A DNA stretch of 64,000 bases from Chitinophaga sp. XS-30 (GCF_008086345.1 NZ_CP043006.1:618032-682031); one strand, 5' to 3'; numbered from the stretch's first letter, positions 7,716 through 17,934 are shown. Numbers and translations: made by a program. The notes: generated by a model from the letters alone, not told the origin.

Positions 7716-9509
7716 ATGGATACCGCGGTTACCGGCAAAGCAGCCTTGAAAGGCGCAGAATTCCTCGTCAGGGAAACATTACCCTCCGAAATTTTTATTC
7801 CCGAAGATTTTTCAGAAGAGCAGTTAATGATCAGGGAGATGGCAGAACAATTCCTGACAAAAGAAGTAACGCCGGTGCTGGACCGGCTGGACAAACTGGA
7901 AGAGGGGCTGATGACCGCTCTGCTGGACAAGGCCGGGGAGCAGGGATTGCTCGGCGCGGCCTTTCCGGAAGCTTACGGCGGGCTGGGCAAGGATTTTATC
8001 ACCGCCACCCTCATCAATGAATCCCTGGGTGCAGGGCATTCCTTTTCAGTGGCCATGGCTGCCCATAACGGCATCGGCTCGCTGCCCATCCTCTATTTCG
8101 GCACGGAAGAGCAGAAACAGCAATATATTCCCAAACTGGCCTCCGGCGAAATGAAAGGCGCCTACGCCCTCACGGAACCCAACTCCGGCTCGGACGCCCT
8201 CAGCGCCAAAACCACCGCAAAGCTGGATGCGGACGGCAAACATTATCTCATCAACGGGCAGAAATGCTGGATCACCAATTCCGGCTTCGCCGATGTGTTC
8301 ACCGTTTTCGCCAAAATAGACGGGGACAAGTTCACCGCCTTCATCGTGGATAAAGATACCCCCGGCTTCACGCTCGGCGCGGAAGAGCACAAAATGGGCA
8401 TCAAAGGGTCCTCCACCCGCCAGATCTACTTCCAGGACGCAAAAGTACCGGTGGCAAACGTACTGGGCGAGATCGGCAAAGGCCACCTCATCGCTTTCAA
8501 CATCCTCAACATCGGCCGCCTGAAACTCTGCGCGGCGGCACTGGGCGGCGCAAAAGGCAGTATGAACATCGCCATCAACTACGCCAACACCCGGGAACAG
8601 TTTAAACAACCCATCGCCAACTTCGGCGCCATCAAACATAAACTCGCCGAAATGGCTATCCGCATCTGGGTGTGCGAATCGGCGCTGTACCGCACGTCAC
8701 AGCTCATTGAACAGAAAGAGCAGGAACTGCTGAAAGAAGGCAAAGCCTTCAATGAAGCCCTGCTGGGCGCGGCGGAAGAATATGCGGTGGAATGCGCCAT
8801 GCTGAAAGTGAACGGCTCCGAGGTGCTGGACTTTGTTGTGGATGAAGGCGTGCAGATACACGGCGGCAACGGTTTCAGCGATGAATATGTGATATCCAAA
8901 GCCTACCGGGACTCCCGCATCAACCGCATTTTTGAAGGCACCAACGAGATCAACCGCCTCCTCACGCTGGACATGACCCTCAAACGTGCCATGAAAGGCA
9001 AGCTGGACCTGATGACTCCCGCTATGAACGTCATGAAAGAGCTGATGAGCATCCCTGATTTCGGGAATGATGATGAAAGCCCTTTCGCCAAAGAAAGAAA
9101 GATCATCACGAATATGAAAAAGGCCATCCTCATGACAGCCGGCGCTGCCGCGCAGAAACTGATGATGCAGCTTGAATCGGAACAGGAAATACTGATGAAT
9201 ATCGCGGACATGGCCATCGAAACTTTCATCTGCGAAAGCGCACTGCTGCGCCTGATGAAACTTACCGACCTCAGAGGCGCCGATGCGGCGGCCCTGCAGG
9301 CGGATATGGTACGCACCTACCTCACCGATGCGGCGGACCGGGTCAATAAATCCGGCAAAGACGCCATCAACGGTTTTGCGGAAGGAGATGAGCAACGGAT
9401 GATGCTGCTGGGACTGAAACGCTTTACCAAAACCGAGCCTTTCAATACCAAGGCGGCACGGCGGCGGGTGGCGGACAAGCTGATCGCGGAAAATAAATAT
9501 ACATTCTGA
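7716..9509 (+). CDS. Acyl-CoA dehydrogenase with C-terminal extension (VLCAD-like)
   Basis: FAD-dependent enzyme that introduces the alpha-beta double bond in acyl-CoA, the first step of beta-oxidation. It has 597 residues: helical N-terminal domain (about 35-150), beta middle domain with YALTEPNSGSDA, C-terminal helical domain with IFEGTNEINR containing the catalytic Glu (about 407), and an extra helical tail (about 430-597) as in very-long-chain dehydrogenases. The tail normally supports dimerisation or membrane contact in long-chain enzymes, so a long-chain substrate is likely. Neighbours on both sides are on the other strand, so it is monocistronic, and a strong terminator follows. Confidence 0.93.
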   Translation: MDTAVTGKAALKGAEFLVRETLPSEIFIPEDFSEEQLMIREMAEQFLTKEVTPVLDRLDKLEEGLMTALLDKAGEQGLLGAAFPEAYGGLGKDFITATLINESLGAGHSFSVAMAAHNGIGSLPILYFGTEEQKQQYIPKLASGEMKGAYALTEPNSGSDALSAKTTAKLDADGKHYLINGQKCWITNSGFADVFTVFAKIDGDKFTAFIVDKDTPGFTLGAEEHKMGIKGSSTRQIYFQDAKVPVANVLGEIGKGHLIAFNILNIGRLKLCAAALGGAKGSMNIAINYANTREQFKQPIANFGAIKHKLAEMAIRIWVCESALYRTSQLIEQKEQELLKEGKAFNEALLGAAEEYAVECAMLKVNGSEVLDFVVDEGVQIHGGNGFSDEYVISKAYRDSRINRIFEGTNEINRLLTLDMTLKRAMKGKLDLMTPAMNVMKELMSIPDFGNDDESPFAKERKIITNMKKAILMTAGAAAQKLMMQLESEQEILMNIADMAIETFICESALLRLMKLTDLRGADAAALQADMVRTYLTDAADRVNKSGKDAINGFAEGDEQRMMLLGLKRFTKTEPFNTKAARRRVADKLIAENKYTF

Positions 9510-9527
9510 TATTTTTCAACAGACTGA

Positions 9528-9562
9528 GGGCTGACTAAAGGGATCTCCCTTTTAGTCAGCCC
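9528..9562 (+). terminator. Intrinsic terminator, probably bidirectional
   Basis: Perfect 12-bp inverted repeat GGGCTGACTAAA / TTTAGTCAGCCC with further GGGA/TCCC pairing inside the loop. It lies in the 78-nt gap between the convergent acyl-CoA dehydrogenase and phosphoesterase genes and can serve both. Confidence 0.85.
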
Positions 9563-9587
9563 TTATTCCAGCTCCGGGGAACATCCA

Positions 9588-11195
9588 TTATTTCACTGCG
9601 GGCAATGCTATGGGGTGATCTACCCTCAGCATCCGTTCGCCGGTGAAAGTTCTGCCGAACATATCCGTTGCGCGGACCTGCAGTTGATGTGTACCTACGG
9701 GCAGTTCCGTGCTCACCGCCCCTTTCCACAGGTGGGAGCAGATCACGGCATCGGAAGGCCTTCTGCCGGGCATCAGGGAATCCACCTGGTCCCAGCGCAG
9801 GTAACGTTCGTAATAAGAAGGATCGATGCGCTCTTCTTTACGCAAGGGTGTCCATTGCCCGTCATCCACACGATATTCCAGCTTGCTGTTCTCATCGCCG
9901 GTGAAGAAGTTCACATAGAAATCGGCTCTCGTATCTTTACGGTGACCGATCACTTTCGGCGCGAATATGCTCATCTGGTAAGTGGAGTCCTTACCGGCCA
10001 CTTTGTAGTCTACAGTGTAGGAGTTTCCGTGAACATTCAAAAACAGGTATCCTTTCTCCGTGCCATCTCTCATGGTGGCGAATGGTACGTTATGTTCATC
10101 CAGTTCACCGGAATACCAGTCGCCGGAAGTTGTGCCCGCATTGAATTCATGCAGCGGCTTTTCCTGCAGCCAACCTTCTTCCTTTGTATAAAAATTTTGT
10201 TTTTGCAAGTGGGTATGGCCGCTAAGCATCAATACATGCTTGTGATCTTTCAGATAGCTGAAGAGCTGTTCACGATCTTCGCTCCGGAAAGCACGTCCTT
10301 TCATGGGAATGTGAAAAGCGATCACCACCAGCTTCCCCGTGTCCGTATTCGCAAGATCATTCTTTACAAACTCCAGCTGATCTTCGCGAAACCCGCCCCA
10401 GTAGCCGCTATTCTTGCGGGGGTCCGGAGAAAGGATGTTGTCCAGCACAATAAAATGGGCATTCCCGTATTCAAAGGCATAGTTCGCAGGGCCAAAATGC
10501 GCTTCGTAGCTTTCGTCTGACAGCGCGTCTGTAACCCCCTGACCAAAGTTCAGGTCGTGATTGCCTACCATATTATACCAGGTAAGGCCCAGTACAGCCA
10601 TCTCCTTTTTGTAATCGCTGAAAAGATGGAGGTTATCACCTACAAGGTCTCCCAGGCTCATGCCAAAAGCCACGTTCTTCACTCCTTTTACTTCTTCCAG
10701 GATGCCTTTGCGGAACCAGTCGATATCCTGCTGCGAGTACACCTGCGGATCACCGAAAACCAGCGCACGGAATTGCGCCGGCTCTTCCTGCCGGATGAGT
10801 GCGAAATTCACTTCCTTCGGCAGCGGGCCGGTAGGTTTCACACCGGGATAACGCAGGCTGGCGGGAGAGCCGCCCGGTTTATGGATGTAATAGAACTGCG
10901 GAAGCATCATGGCGTCCACTGGTACGCGATAACCGGAAGGCTTGATCACAAACAGGATGTCGTCGTTCCCGACCGGTAATTCATATCGCCCGTTCCCGTC
11001 TGTTTTCACTATCTGCCTGCCGTTACTGACGGCCACGCCGGGGATGCCCGCTTCCTGTTTGTCTTTCCTGCCATTGCCGTTTTTGTCTGTATAGACGAAT
11101 CCTTTTGCCGTTTGTGCTGCTGCGCCGGCCACACTTGCCAGGCCCAGTACGCTTGTTATGATAGCGGCACGGCTCCATTTACTAAATGTATGCAT
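9588..11195 (-). CDS. Secreted calcineurin-like metallophosphoesterase
   Basis: The 535-residue protein has an N-terminal signal peptide (1-27), a small beta-sandwich domain (about 31-110) starting GFVYTDKNGNG, a central metallophosphoesterase domain and a beta-rich C-terminal domain. Metal-binding motifs are GDPQ (DxQ where DxH is usual), GDLVGD, GNHD and GHTH. The three-domain layout matches the family with dedicated calcineurin-like N- and C-terminal domains. It should hydrolyse phosphomono- or diesters in the periplasm or at the surface. It is the last gene of the sigma-FecR-SusC-SusD locus, 14 nt downstream of the DUF3863-like gene, suggesting that the imported ligand carries phosphate. 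Confidence 0.9.
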   Translation of the reverse strand: MHTFSKWSRAAIITSVLGLASVAGAAAQTAKGFVYTDKNGNGRKDKQEAGIPGVAVSNGRQIVKTDGNGRYELPVGNDDILFVIKPSGYRVPVDAMMLPQFYYIHKPGGSPASLRYPGVKPTGPLPKEVNFALIRQEEPAQFRALVFGDPQVYSQQDIDWFRKGILEEVKGVKNVAFGMSLGDLVGDNLHLFSDYKKEMAVLGLTWYNMVGNHDLNFGQGVTDALSDESYEAHFGPANYAFEYGNAHFIVLDNILSPDPRKNSGYWGGFREDQLEFVKNDLANTDTGKLVVIAFHIPMKGRAFRSEDREQLFSYLKDHKHVLMLSGHTHLQKQNFYTKEEGWLQEKPLHEFNAGTTSGDWYSGELDEHNVPFATMRDGTEKGYLFLNVHGNSYTVDYKVAGKDSTYQMSIFAPKVIGHRKDTRADFYVNFFTGDENSKLEYRVDDGQWTPLRKEERIDPSYYERYLRWDQVDSLMPGRRPSDAVICSHLWKGAVSTELPVGTHQLQVRATDMFGRTFTGERMLRVDHPIALPAVK

Positions 11196-11209
11196 ATCGG
11201 GTATTTCGT

Positions 11210-12619
11210 TTATTGTTTTTGTTTTTCGAAGAGTTGCGGATAATATTTCCGGATCAGGCGCTGATCAGCTGCATCCAGTTCATTCAATAGTTTCGGCTTG
11301 TCCTGCGGCCGCAGGCCCTTCTGATTCATTACGTTGATGAGGCTCCAGTCTTTGACCGGCCGGCCCGGTGAAGGATCTGCGGGTTCTTTGGCTTTGAGGT
11401 CGTAGCGGGTAAAGTCGATCACATAGGTGGGCGAGCCTTTGATATGCCAGTCGCGCTGCAGGGCCAGCCTGAATTCCTTGTTCATGAACCATTTGATCTC
11501 CAGGTTATTGTAGGAATCTCCCAGCCCCGAGCCACGCTCCACGAACCGGTAGTTCCAGTCGTTGCCCGACCTGTGTTTTTCGCGCCACATGGTACCGAAT
11601 TCTCCGAAAGACACAAATTGCACATCCGGCCAGCGTTTCTTCGTATCCGTTACCCACATTTCCATAGCCTTGCAAATAAATTCCTGTCCAAATTCATGTA
11701 CCATCTGTGCTTCCCATATATTGGTCACCCAGCCAAAGCCGTTCAGTTCCACACCCTTATCGAAGTGGATGGATTGCGTATGCATCACTTCGCGGTGCCC
11801 GAGCTCAAGGCCCCAGCCTTTGTAAGTTTCTATCGGCCCTACGCCCCTGCGGCTGTTGTAGCCCGTGATCTGGTGCCCATTCTGCCCGCTGCGCCGTGCA
11901 CAAATAAAATCCATCGTCCAGCCATCAAGGTTCACGCAATCGATAAAATCCTCTTTTCCCTGCGCCGGCTTGCAGAAATGTTCGGCAGAGGGATAGAAAG
12001 GATAGGATGGCGAACCGTCTGCGCCACCCCCATCAATGTTGTGCTGGCTCCAGATCACGGCATGCGCTGCGTGGATATTCTCTTTCTCGGCCAGGTACCG
12101 CAGGTTGTCCGCCGCAAGAAATCCGCCGATAACGGATTGGGGACGGTAGCCTTTACCCACCATCCCGGAGATCAGCTGTATGGCTTCCGACATTTCACGG
12201 TTCACCCGTTCCCGGGGCAGGTACATTGCCGGAAAATATCCCGGGAAATAGGTCACCTCATCGCCATACTTTTGCTGACAGGCTACTACGTAATCGCGGA
12301 TCTGTTTATAATTCTCCCGCTGATCTTCCAGTGCGTTCATGGTGAATCCCCATGTCAGGCGCCCATCCGGATTGTTCTTCGCGAATGCTGTTCGCAATGC
12401 CTGCACACCTTCCAGTGTATGCCAGTTCCCTTCATCCCGGGGGTGCAGTTTTACATCGCGGGATACTTCCCAGGGCGTTGTGCGGATCATGATACAAAGG
12501 GTCACAAATCGCTTGCCGTCTATTTCATTCGCCTTGGAAACGTTGGTCAGTGTGGAGAAAAGAAGCATGAGCAGCAGGCTTTTCAGCAAGCCGGTGGGTT
12601 TCAGATGCAGATATTTCAT
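11210..12619 (-). CDS. Secreted DUF3863-like protein
   Basis: This 469-residue protein has a signal peptide (about 1-30, cleaved near SKANE). The mature part contains many conserved-looking aromatic, His and Asp residues (for example EVSRDVKLHPRDE, WSQHNIDGG, FGEFGTMWREKHR), suggesting an enzyme with a barrel fold related to carbohydrate-active or deacetylase-like proteins. It resembles the Bacteroidota DUF3863/DUF3864 proteins, but I assign that from memory of sequence style and cannot confirm it. It lies between SusD and the phosphoesterase, so it probably acts on the ligand taken up by the SusC/SusD pair. No reaction is known. Confidence 0.6.
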   Translation of the reverse strand: MKYLHLKPTGLLKSLLLMLLFSTLTNVSKANEIDGKRFVTLCIMIRTTPWEVSRDVKLHPRDEGNWHTLEGVQALRTAFAKNNPDGRLTWGFTMNALEDQRENYKQIRDYVVACQQKYGDEVTYFPGYFPAMYLPRERVNREMSEAIQLISGMVGKGYRPQSVIGGFLAADNLRYLAEKENIHAAHAVIWSQHNIDGGGADGSPSYPFYPSAEHFCKPAQGKEDFIDCVNLDGWTMDFICARRSGQNGHQITGYNSRRGVGPIETYKGWGLELGHREVMHTQSIHFDKGVELNGFGWVTNIWEAQMVHEFGQEFICKAMEMWVTDTKKRWPDVQFVSFGEFGTMWREKHRSGNDWNYRFVERGSGLGDSYNNLEIKWFMNKEFRLALQRDWHIKGSPTYVIDFTRYDLKAKEPADPSPGRPVKDWSLINVMNQKGLRPQDKPKLLNELDAADQRLIRKYYPQLFEKQKQ

Positions 12620-12643
12620 GTATATTAAAATATTGGTAAAAAG

Positions 12644-12671
12644 AAGGCCGCCGGGTATTACCGGCAGCCTT
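12644..12671 (-). terminator. Terminator or attenuator inside the SusCD locus
   Basis: Stem AAGGCCGCCGG / CCGGCAGCCTT (one mismatch, 6-nt loop) followed on the minus strand by a T-rich run. It lies between the susD-like stop and the DUF3863-like start. It would let the cell make more SusC/SusD than downstream enzymes, a common arrangement in Sus-type operons. Confidence 0.75.
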
Positions 12672-12685
12672 TTCTTGCATTATGA

Positions 12686-14356
12686 TCACTGCCACCCCGG
12701 GTTATTGGGCGCCAGGTTCGGGTTCAGGAAGATCTCGTCCAGCGGAATGGGGCTGGAGTAGTGTTTAGGATTCACGAAAGTACGGGCAGACAGGGGTTCC
12801 ACGACCAGAAATCCATTTTCGTCTACCAGGCCTGGGTTGCCGTCATTCAGCACATTCTGCGCTTCGTACTGGGAGCCTTTATATTTGATGCCTTTTACCG
12901 GCTGCGCCAGCTCTGCTTCCGCGGTCTTCCAGCGGCGGATGTCATCGCGCCGGAAACCTTCAAATGCAAGCTCGATCGTGCGTTCGCGGCGGATCTCGTC
13001 AAGCATGTTCATATTATTGGCCATTACGAATTCGTTCGTCAGCGGCGGCATTTTAACCCCTTCGCGATTGCGGATCACATTGATCGTGCTGTTCAGCACA
13101 TCGTTGCTGATGCTGCCGTTTTTTTCAAACGTTGCTTCTGCAAGTATGAGCAGTACTTCCGGATAGCGGATGAGATGCACATCGAAAGTTGACTGGCCTG
13201 AACCGGCAGCCCTTACTTCCGTCATAAACTTCCAAAGCTTGTAACCAGTACGTGTTTCAGGTCTTACACTGAAAGCCGGGCTGCAGACGAAGGCCCCGTC
13301 TGTGCTCAGGAAGCTGGTGCCGGGGATCAGAATGGTCTGGCGCATGCGCGGGTCCCGGTCCTGGAACTCATCTTCCATTTGTGCGTAGCCATGAAAGCCG
13401 GATGCCGCGTTCTGGATCGGCAAACCCGTAGTCTTCATCAGGTACATGTCCACCAGTTTTTTGGTGGGAGAACCGCGCCATCCCCAGTACACGGAACTGC
13501 CGGTGGAGTGCATGCGGATATCAAGCGCATAGCGGTTCGCGAAGATAGATTCCGGTGAATCATCTCCCCGGTCGATGAACGTGTGACGATAGCTGTCCGC
13601 GCCCGCACCTTCAAACAGGTGATATTGCTGGCTTTCGATCACACGGGTAGCAGCGCTGATCGCCTGGCCGAGCAACTGGTCTGCATCAGTACGGTGGCTG
13701 TGATATTTTGCCCAGGTACCCGCAAATAACGCTACTCTTGCCTTCAGCGCGAGCGCGGCGCCTTGTGTAACACGGCCAAGGTCTGTCGCCGCCAGTTCGC
13801 TTTGCTTGGGCAACTTCGCTGCCGCTGTTTCCAGTTCCGCCAGTATAAAGTCTTCCACAACGGCCTGCGGTTCTCTTTTGCCATAGAGCTCAGGAGACTG
13901 GGTGTTCAATACTTTTGTGAGAACAGGCACGCTGTTGAATTTCTTCATCAGGCGCCAGTGGTTGTACGCCCTGAAGAAACGGGCCTCCGCCACAAAGCGT
14001 TGCACCTGTACGGAATCAACTCCGCTATATTCCTGTCCTTTTTCGATGATCTTGTTACAGTTCCGCAAGTCCGTGAACCGGTCGCTCCAGTCGCCATCTG
14101 CATTCAGTGCACTATAAGAGCCGTTGCTGACATTGTTCGGGTTCAATTCAAAGGAGATATCGCTATTCACGTCCTGCACTCCCAATGTTTCAATGTTGCT
14201 GTACAACTGGTTGGCGGCTTTTTTATAGTCGGCAGCACTTACCCAGAACTGGCTGTCGTCCAGCGAGTCTTTCGGTCTCAGATCTATGTCCTGGCACCCT
14301 GCGGCAGCAACGAACAACGCCGCGGCACTTGCCATTTTCCCAATATATTTCTTCAT
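12686..14356 (-). CDS. SusD/RagB family outer-membrane nutrient-binding lipoprotein
   Basis: Surface lipoprotein of 556 residues, a normal SusD length. The signal peptide ends in AAAGC (Cys21), followed by DIDLRPKDSLDDSQFW, the typical SusD opening. The helical TPR-like half (about 60-240) and the C-terminal half with RYPEVLLILAEATFEKNG and ERTIELAFEGFRRDDIRRW are characteristic. SusD proteins form the lid over a SusC channel and capture glycans or peptides at the cell surface. The partner SusC lies 19 nt upstream. Ligand specificity cannot be read from the sequence, and no glycoside hydrolase is encoded beside it. Confidence 0.95.
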   Translation of the reverse strand: MKKYIGKMASAAALFVAAAGCQDIDLRPKDSLDDSQFWVSAADYKKAANQLYSNIETLGVQDVNSDISFELNPNNVSNGSYSALNADGDWSDRFTDLRNCNKIIEKGQEYSGVDSVQVQRFVAEARFFRAYNHWRLMKKFNSVPVLTKVLNTQSPELYGKREPQAVVEDFILAELETAAAKLPKQSELAATDLGRVTQGAALALKARVALFAGTWAKYHSHRTDADQLLGQAISAATRVIESQQYHLFEGAGADSYRHTFIDRGDDSPESIFANRYALDIRMHSTGSSVYWGWRGSPTKKLVDMYLMKTTGLPIQNAASGFHGYAQMEDEFQDRDPRMRQTILIPGTSFLSTDGAFVCSPAFSVRPETRTGYKLWKFMTEVRAAGSGQSTFDVHLIRYPEVLLILAEATFEKNGSISNDVLNSTINVIRNREGVKMPPLTNEFVMANNMNMLDEIRRERTIELAFEGFRRDDIRRWKTAEAELAQPVKGIKYKGSQYEAQNVLNDGNPGLVDENGFLVVEPLSARTFVNPKHYSSPIPLDEIFLNPNLAPNNPGWQ

Positions 14357-14375
14357 GACTTGATGTATTAATGGA

Positions 14376-17300
14376 TTAGAAAACTACGTTTACGCCGAAC
14401 GAATAATTACGGGTAAAAGGATAAGCGGCGATACCACCCTCATCTTCAGGGTCCCAGCCGCCCGGCGCGTTATGCACTTCGAACAGGTCTTCACCGCTGA
14501 AGTAAAAACGTACTCTGTCGATCTTCATTTTCCGGATATACTTTTTCGGTACGGTATAGCCAATCTGAAGGTTCTTCATACGCACATACCCCACTTTGAA
14601 TCTCGTATTGGTAGAAGCGTTGTAGTTATAGAACCGTCTGCCGGTGAGCGTGATAGCCGGATATTTGGCATCCGTGCGCTCGGGTGTCCAGGTTTTGCCG
14701 TAGAAATATTCCGGAGACTGGAACCAGGGCTGTGCGAAAGGCATGGCAGCATCTCCCTGCAGGAACATTGTGCGGCGGCCAATACCCTGAATGAAGGTGC
14801 TGAAGTCGAAGCCTTTGTACCCCGCACCGAGGTTCACACCAAAATTATAACGCGGGTTCATATCGCCGAGGTAAACTACATCGCCGGAGCCGGGCTTACC
14901 ATCGCCGAGTACGGACAACCTGCCATCGCCATCGAGGTCCAGATACTTCGCATCTCCTACTTTCAGTTCCGTCTGCACCTGGCCTTCATTCGGGAAGCGC
15001 TTGCGATACTCCTGCAAGTCTGTTTCATTCTGGATGATACCATCAAATACATACCCGAAGAAAGAATTGGTGGAATACCCCAGCGGTGTTCTGTTCAGTC
15101 CGAGGCCGATCAGGTTATTGCCGATACGGCTCGCCACCTTGTTCCTGGCATCGCTCACGTTAACACGTACACTATAGTTGAAATCGCCGGCCTGGTCTCT
15201 CCAGCCCAGCGCAACTTCCCAGCCTTTGATCTCCAGGCGGCCACTATTGGTAGCAGGCGCTGCGATACCGAGCATAGAAGGATAGGAAACGGGGATGAGC
15301 ATGTTCCTGTTCTCTTTCCAGAAATAGTCGAATGAACCATACAGCCGGTCTTTCAGCAAACTGAAGTCGATCCCGACGTTCTTTGATATGATAGTTTCCC
15401 AGGTACGGTCGGCAGATACGAGGTTGGACTGGCGGGCCATCTGGTCGCGCTGCGCAGCACCGAAGGGATAATAGTTGGTAGCGATGGAGATCAGCTCGAT
15501 GTAGTCATAAAAACCGATACCGGACTGGTTGCCCATTTCACCATAAGACGCCCTGAATTTCAGGTCGTCGAAGATATTGAGATGCTTGACAAAGCTTTCT
15601 TCTCCTGCACGCCAGGTAACGTTCACGCCCGGAAAGTAACCCCAGCGGGAATCCGATGCAAAACGGGAAGTTCCGTCTGCACGCAGGGTTGCTTCAAGGA
15701 GGTATTTGTTGGCGAAGCCATAGTTTACGCGGCCAAAGAAGGAGTTGATCGTCCATGCATTGCCTTCACTGGAAGCATCTGCACCAACCTGGCTACCCAA
15801 AGACAATGGCATGGAAACCTGCTGATCGAAGTTGATACGTTTTGCCCACAGGCGGTCGTAGTTGTTAGACTCGTTCGCCGCGCCGGCCATAAGACCAACG
15901 TCGTGCCTGCCGAAATTCTTTTTGTATTCCGCATAAAGGGTAAAGTTCTTATACAGGTTCTTGAAATAGTTGCGTTCCGCACTGTTCGGCCTTCTGGCGA
16001 TACGGTGGTTCACATTATCCCAGTTGTAATTGTAGATCATCTTCTGAACGATGTAGTTATCGCCATCGTTCTTGCGCACCACCGCACGGCCTATCAGGTT
16101 CAGGCCCTTGATCACCTGCCAGGTCAGCTGGTTGTTGAAGGTGAAATTACCGGTCGTGGAACGGGTATCGCCACCTTCCTGCAAAACCTGCGCGGGGTTA
16201 TCGAAACCTTCGAAAGTATAGAAGTTGCCGGCAGGATTATATACAGGGGCCCAGCTGCGGGTTTTGTAGATCAGCTCCCATACGTTCTGCCCGTAGCCGA
16301 TCACAGAAGCGTAGTTGCGGTCACCGCCTTCGTAAGACAGGTTCAGATCATACTGCAGCCCCTTTCTCAGCTCCACATTGGCTTTCATCCTGGCGTAATA
16401 ACGTTTGTCGTTATCCACCCCGAATTTCGGGAGACCATTTTCGGCTACGTGACCGAGAGAGATCATGTAGGAATATTTGTCGCCACCACCGGTAAGGCGG
16501 AGGTTGTAGTTCTGCAGGCTGCCATTGCCAATAACATGCTCGTTCCAGTTCTGGTCCCTGAAGAATTTATTGTAACCGGACCATCTTCCCCAGCGTGCCG
16601 CGGGCAATACTTCATCGCTGCCGGCGAGTATTTTCTGCAGTTCATCCCTGGTGTATTCTACAGGAAAGGAGCCATCTGATATCTCAAGTCCCATTACGGC
16701 GTGCTCGTACAAGCCTGCCGGTTTTTTCAACAATGCGGGTGTTTTCAGGGAGTAGAACGCATCTACCCCTATCTTCAATGGCTGGTTGCGGCGACCGCCC
16801 CGGGTGGTAATAAGGATCACACCATCGGATGCACGGGCGCCGTAGATAGCGGCTGTACCATCTTTCAATACAGATACGCTTTCGATGTCCGCCGGATTGA
16901 TGAGGTTGATATCACCTTCTGCTCCATCGATCAGTACGAGCGGCATACCACCATTGATAGACGAGATATCTCTTACACGCAGTGCAGGTGTGCTGCCGGG
17001 AGCGCCGCCGCTGCGCACTACCGTGAGGCCGGGCACCACGCCTTGCAGGGCGTTGGCCGCGTTACGCACCGGGCGCGATTCAAAAGCTTTAGCGTCCGCT
17101 GTTGCTATAGCACCGCCGAGGTTCGCACGCTTTACGGTACCATAACCGATCGCTACTACTTCATTCATGTCGAATGCCTGCGCTTTCATCTGTATGTTCA
17201 CGGTCTTGCGGCCACCGATCGCTTCCTCCTGCGCTGCATAACCTATGTAGGTGAACACAAGCGTCTGTTCCAGATCGGATACCGTGAGGGTATAATGACC

Positions 17301-17813
17301 CTTTTCATCCGTAGCGGTGCCCACACTGGTGCCTTTTACCATAACGCTTACACCGGGGATCGGCTCGCCGGAACCATCGGTTGTTACCGTACCGGAAACA
17401 ACGGCATCTGCTTTAGCTTCGCGGTCAGCCGCAGATAACGGCGTGAGAATGATATCCCTGTCTACCACTTTATATCCTACATTGGATTGCCTGAACAATT
17501 CGTTCAGTATTGCAAAGACAGGCTTCCTGAAAGCCTTCACAGAAACATTCCTGGAAACGTCCACCATTTCCCCGTTGTAGAAGAAACGGAATTCAGACTG
17601 TTTCTCTATTTCATCCAGGATATCCACAATCCTTTTATTCCTGATATCCAGCGACAGCTTTGTGTGCTGTGCGTAGGAATAATTGGAGAAAGCTACATTC
17701 ACTGAAAGTAGCATAAACGCCAACAGCAACTTCATAGCAGGAAGTATTTTAGTTAGATTGAGATTAGAAAGACGAAGTCCCCCAGCTCCATTGACATGAG
17801 CTAATTTTTTCAT
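14376..17813 (-). CDS. SusC/RagA family TonB-dependent transporter with STN signalling domain
   Basis: The 1145-residue outer-membrane transporter begins with a signal region, then an STN domain (about 50-122, LSLDIRNKRIVDILDEIEKQ), a carboxypeptidase-regulatory-like beta domain (about 138-215), the plug domain with the SusC signature VLKDGTAAIYGARASDGV, and a beta-barrel ending NYSFGVNVVF. It imports ligand captured by SusD, powered by TonB-ExbBD. The STN domain contacts a FecR anti-sigma factor in the periplasm and signals occupancy, and the FecR and ECF sigma genes are directly upstream. This is therefore a self-regulated uptake locus. Confidence 0.96.
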   Translation of the reverse strand: MKKLAHVNGAGGLRLSNLNLTKILPAMKLLLAFMLLSVNVAFSNYSYAQHTKLSLDIRNKRIVDILDEIEKQSEFRFFYNGEMVDVSRNVSVKAFRKPVFAILNELFRQSNVGYKVVDRDIILTPLSAADREAKADAVVSGTVTTDGSGEPIPGVSVMVKGTSVGTATDEKGHYTLTVSDLEQTLVFTYIGYAAQEEAIGGRKTVNIQMKAQAFDMNEVVAIGYGTVKRANLGGAIATADAKAFESRPVRNAANALQGVVPGLTVVRSGGAPGSTPALRVRDISSINGGMPLVLIDGAEGDINLINPADIESVSVLKDGTAAIYGARASDGVILITTRGGRRNQPLKIGVDAFYSLKTPALLKKPAGLYEHAVMGLEISDGSFPVEYTRDELQKILAGSDEVLPAARWGRWSGYNKFFRDQNWNEHVIGNGSLQNYNLRLTGGGDKYSYMISLGHVAENGLPKFGVDNDKRYYARMKANVELRKGLQYDLNLSYEGGDRNYASVIGYGQNVWELIYKTRSWAPVYNPAGNFYTFEGFDNPAQVLQEGGDTRSTTGNFTFNNQLTWQVIKGLNLIGRAVVRKNDGDNYIVQKMIYNYNWDNVNHRIARRPNSAERNYFKNLYKNFTLYAEYKKNFGRHDVGLMAGAANESNNYDRLWAKRINFDQQVSMPLSLGSQVGADASSEGNAWTINSFFGRVNYGFANKYLLEATLRADGTSRFASDSRWGYFPGVNVTWRAGEESFVKHLNIFDDLKFRASYGEMGNQSGIGFYDYIELISIATNYYPFGAAQRDQMARQSNLVSADRTWETIISKNVGIDFSLLKDRLYGSFDYFWKENRNMLIPVSYPSMLGIAAPATNSGRLEIKGWEVALGWRDQAGDFNYSVRVNVSDARNKVASRIGNNLIGLGLNRTPLGYSTNSFFGYVFDGIIQNETDLQEYRKRFPNEGQVQTELKVGDAKYLDLDGDGRLSVLGDGKPGSGDVVYLGDMNPRYNFGVNLGAGYKGFDFSTFIQGIGRRTMFLQGDAAMPFAQPWFQSPEYFYGKTWTPERTDAKYPAITLTGRRFYNYNASTNTRFKVGYVRMKNLQIGYTVPKKYIRKMKIDRVRFYFSGEDLFEVHNAPGGWDPEDEGGIAAYPFTRNYSFGVNVVF

Positions 17814-17934
17814 ACTTTTGTAAAGCTTTTTTGAAGTAAAGAATTAACTGATTGTTAGTTTTTGGCACGGGAACATGGTCGCATATGTTTCCGTGTTTTC
17901 TTTTGCGGATGTTGATTACGTTGTCATAAGTATT

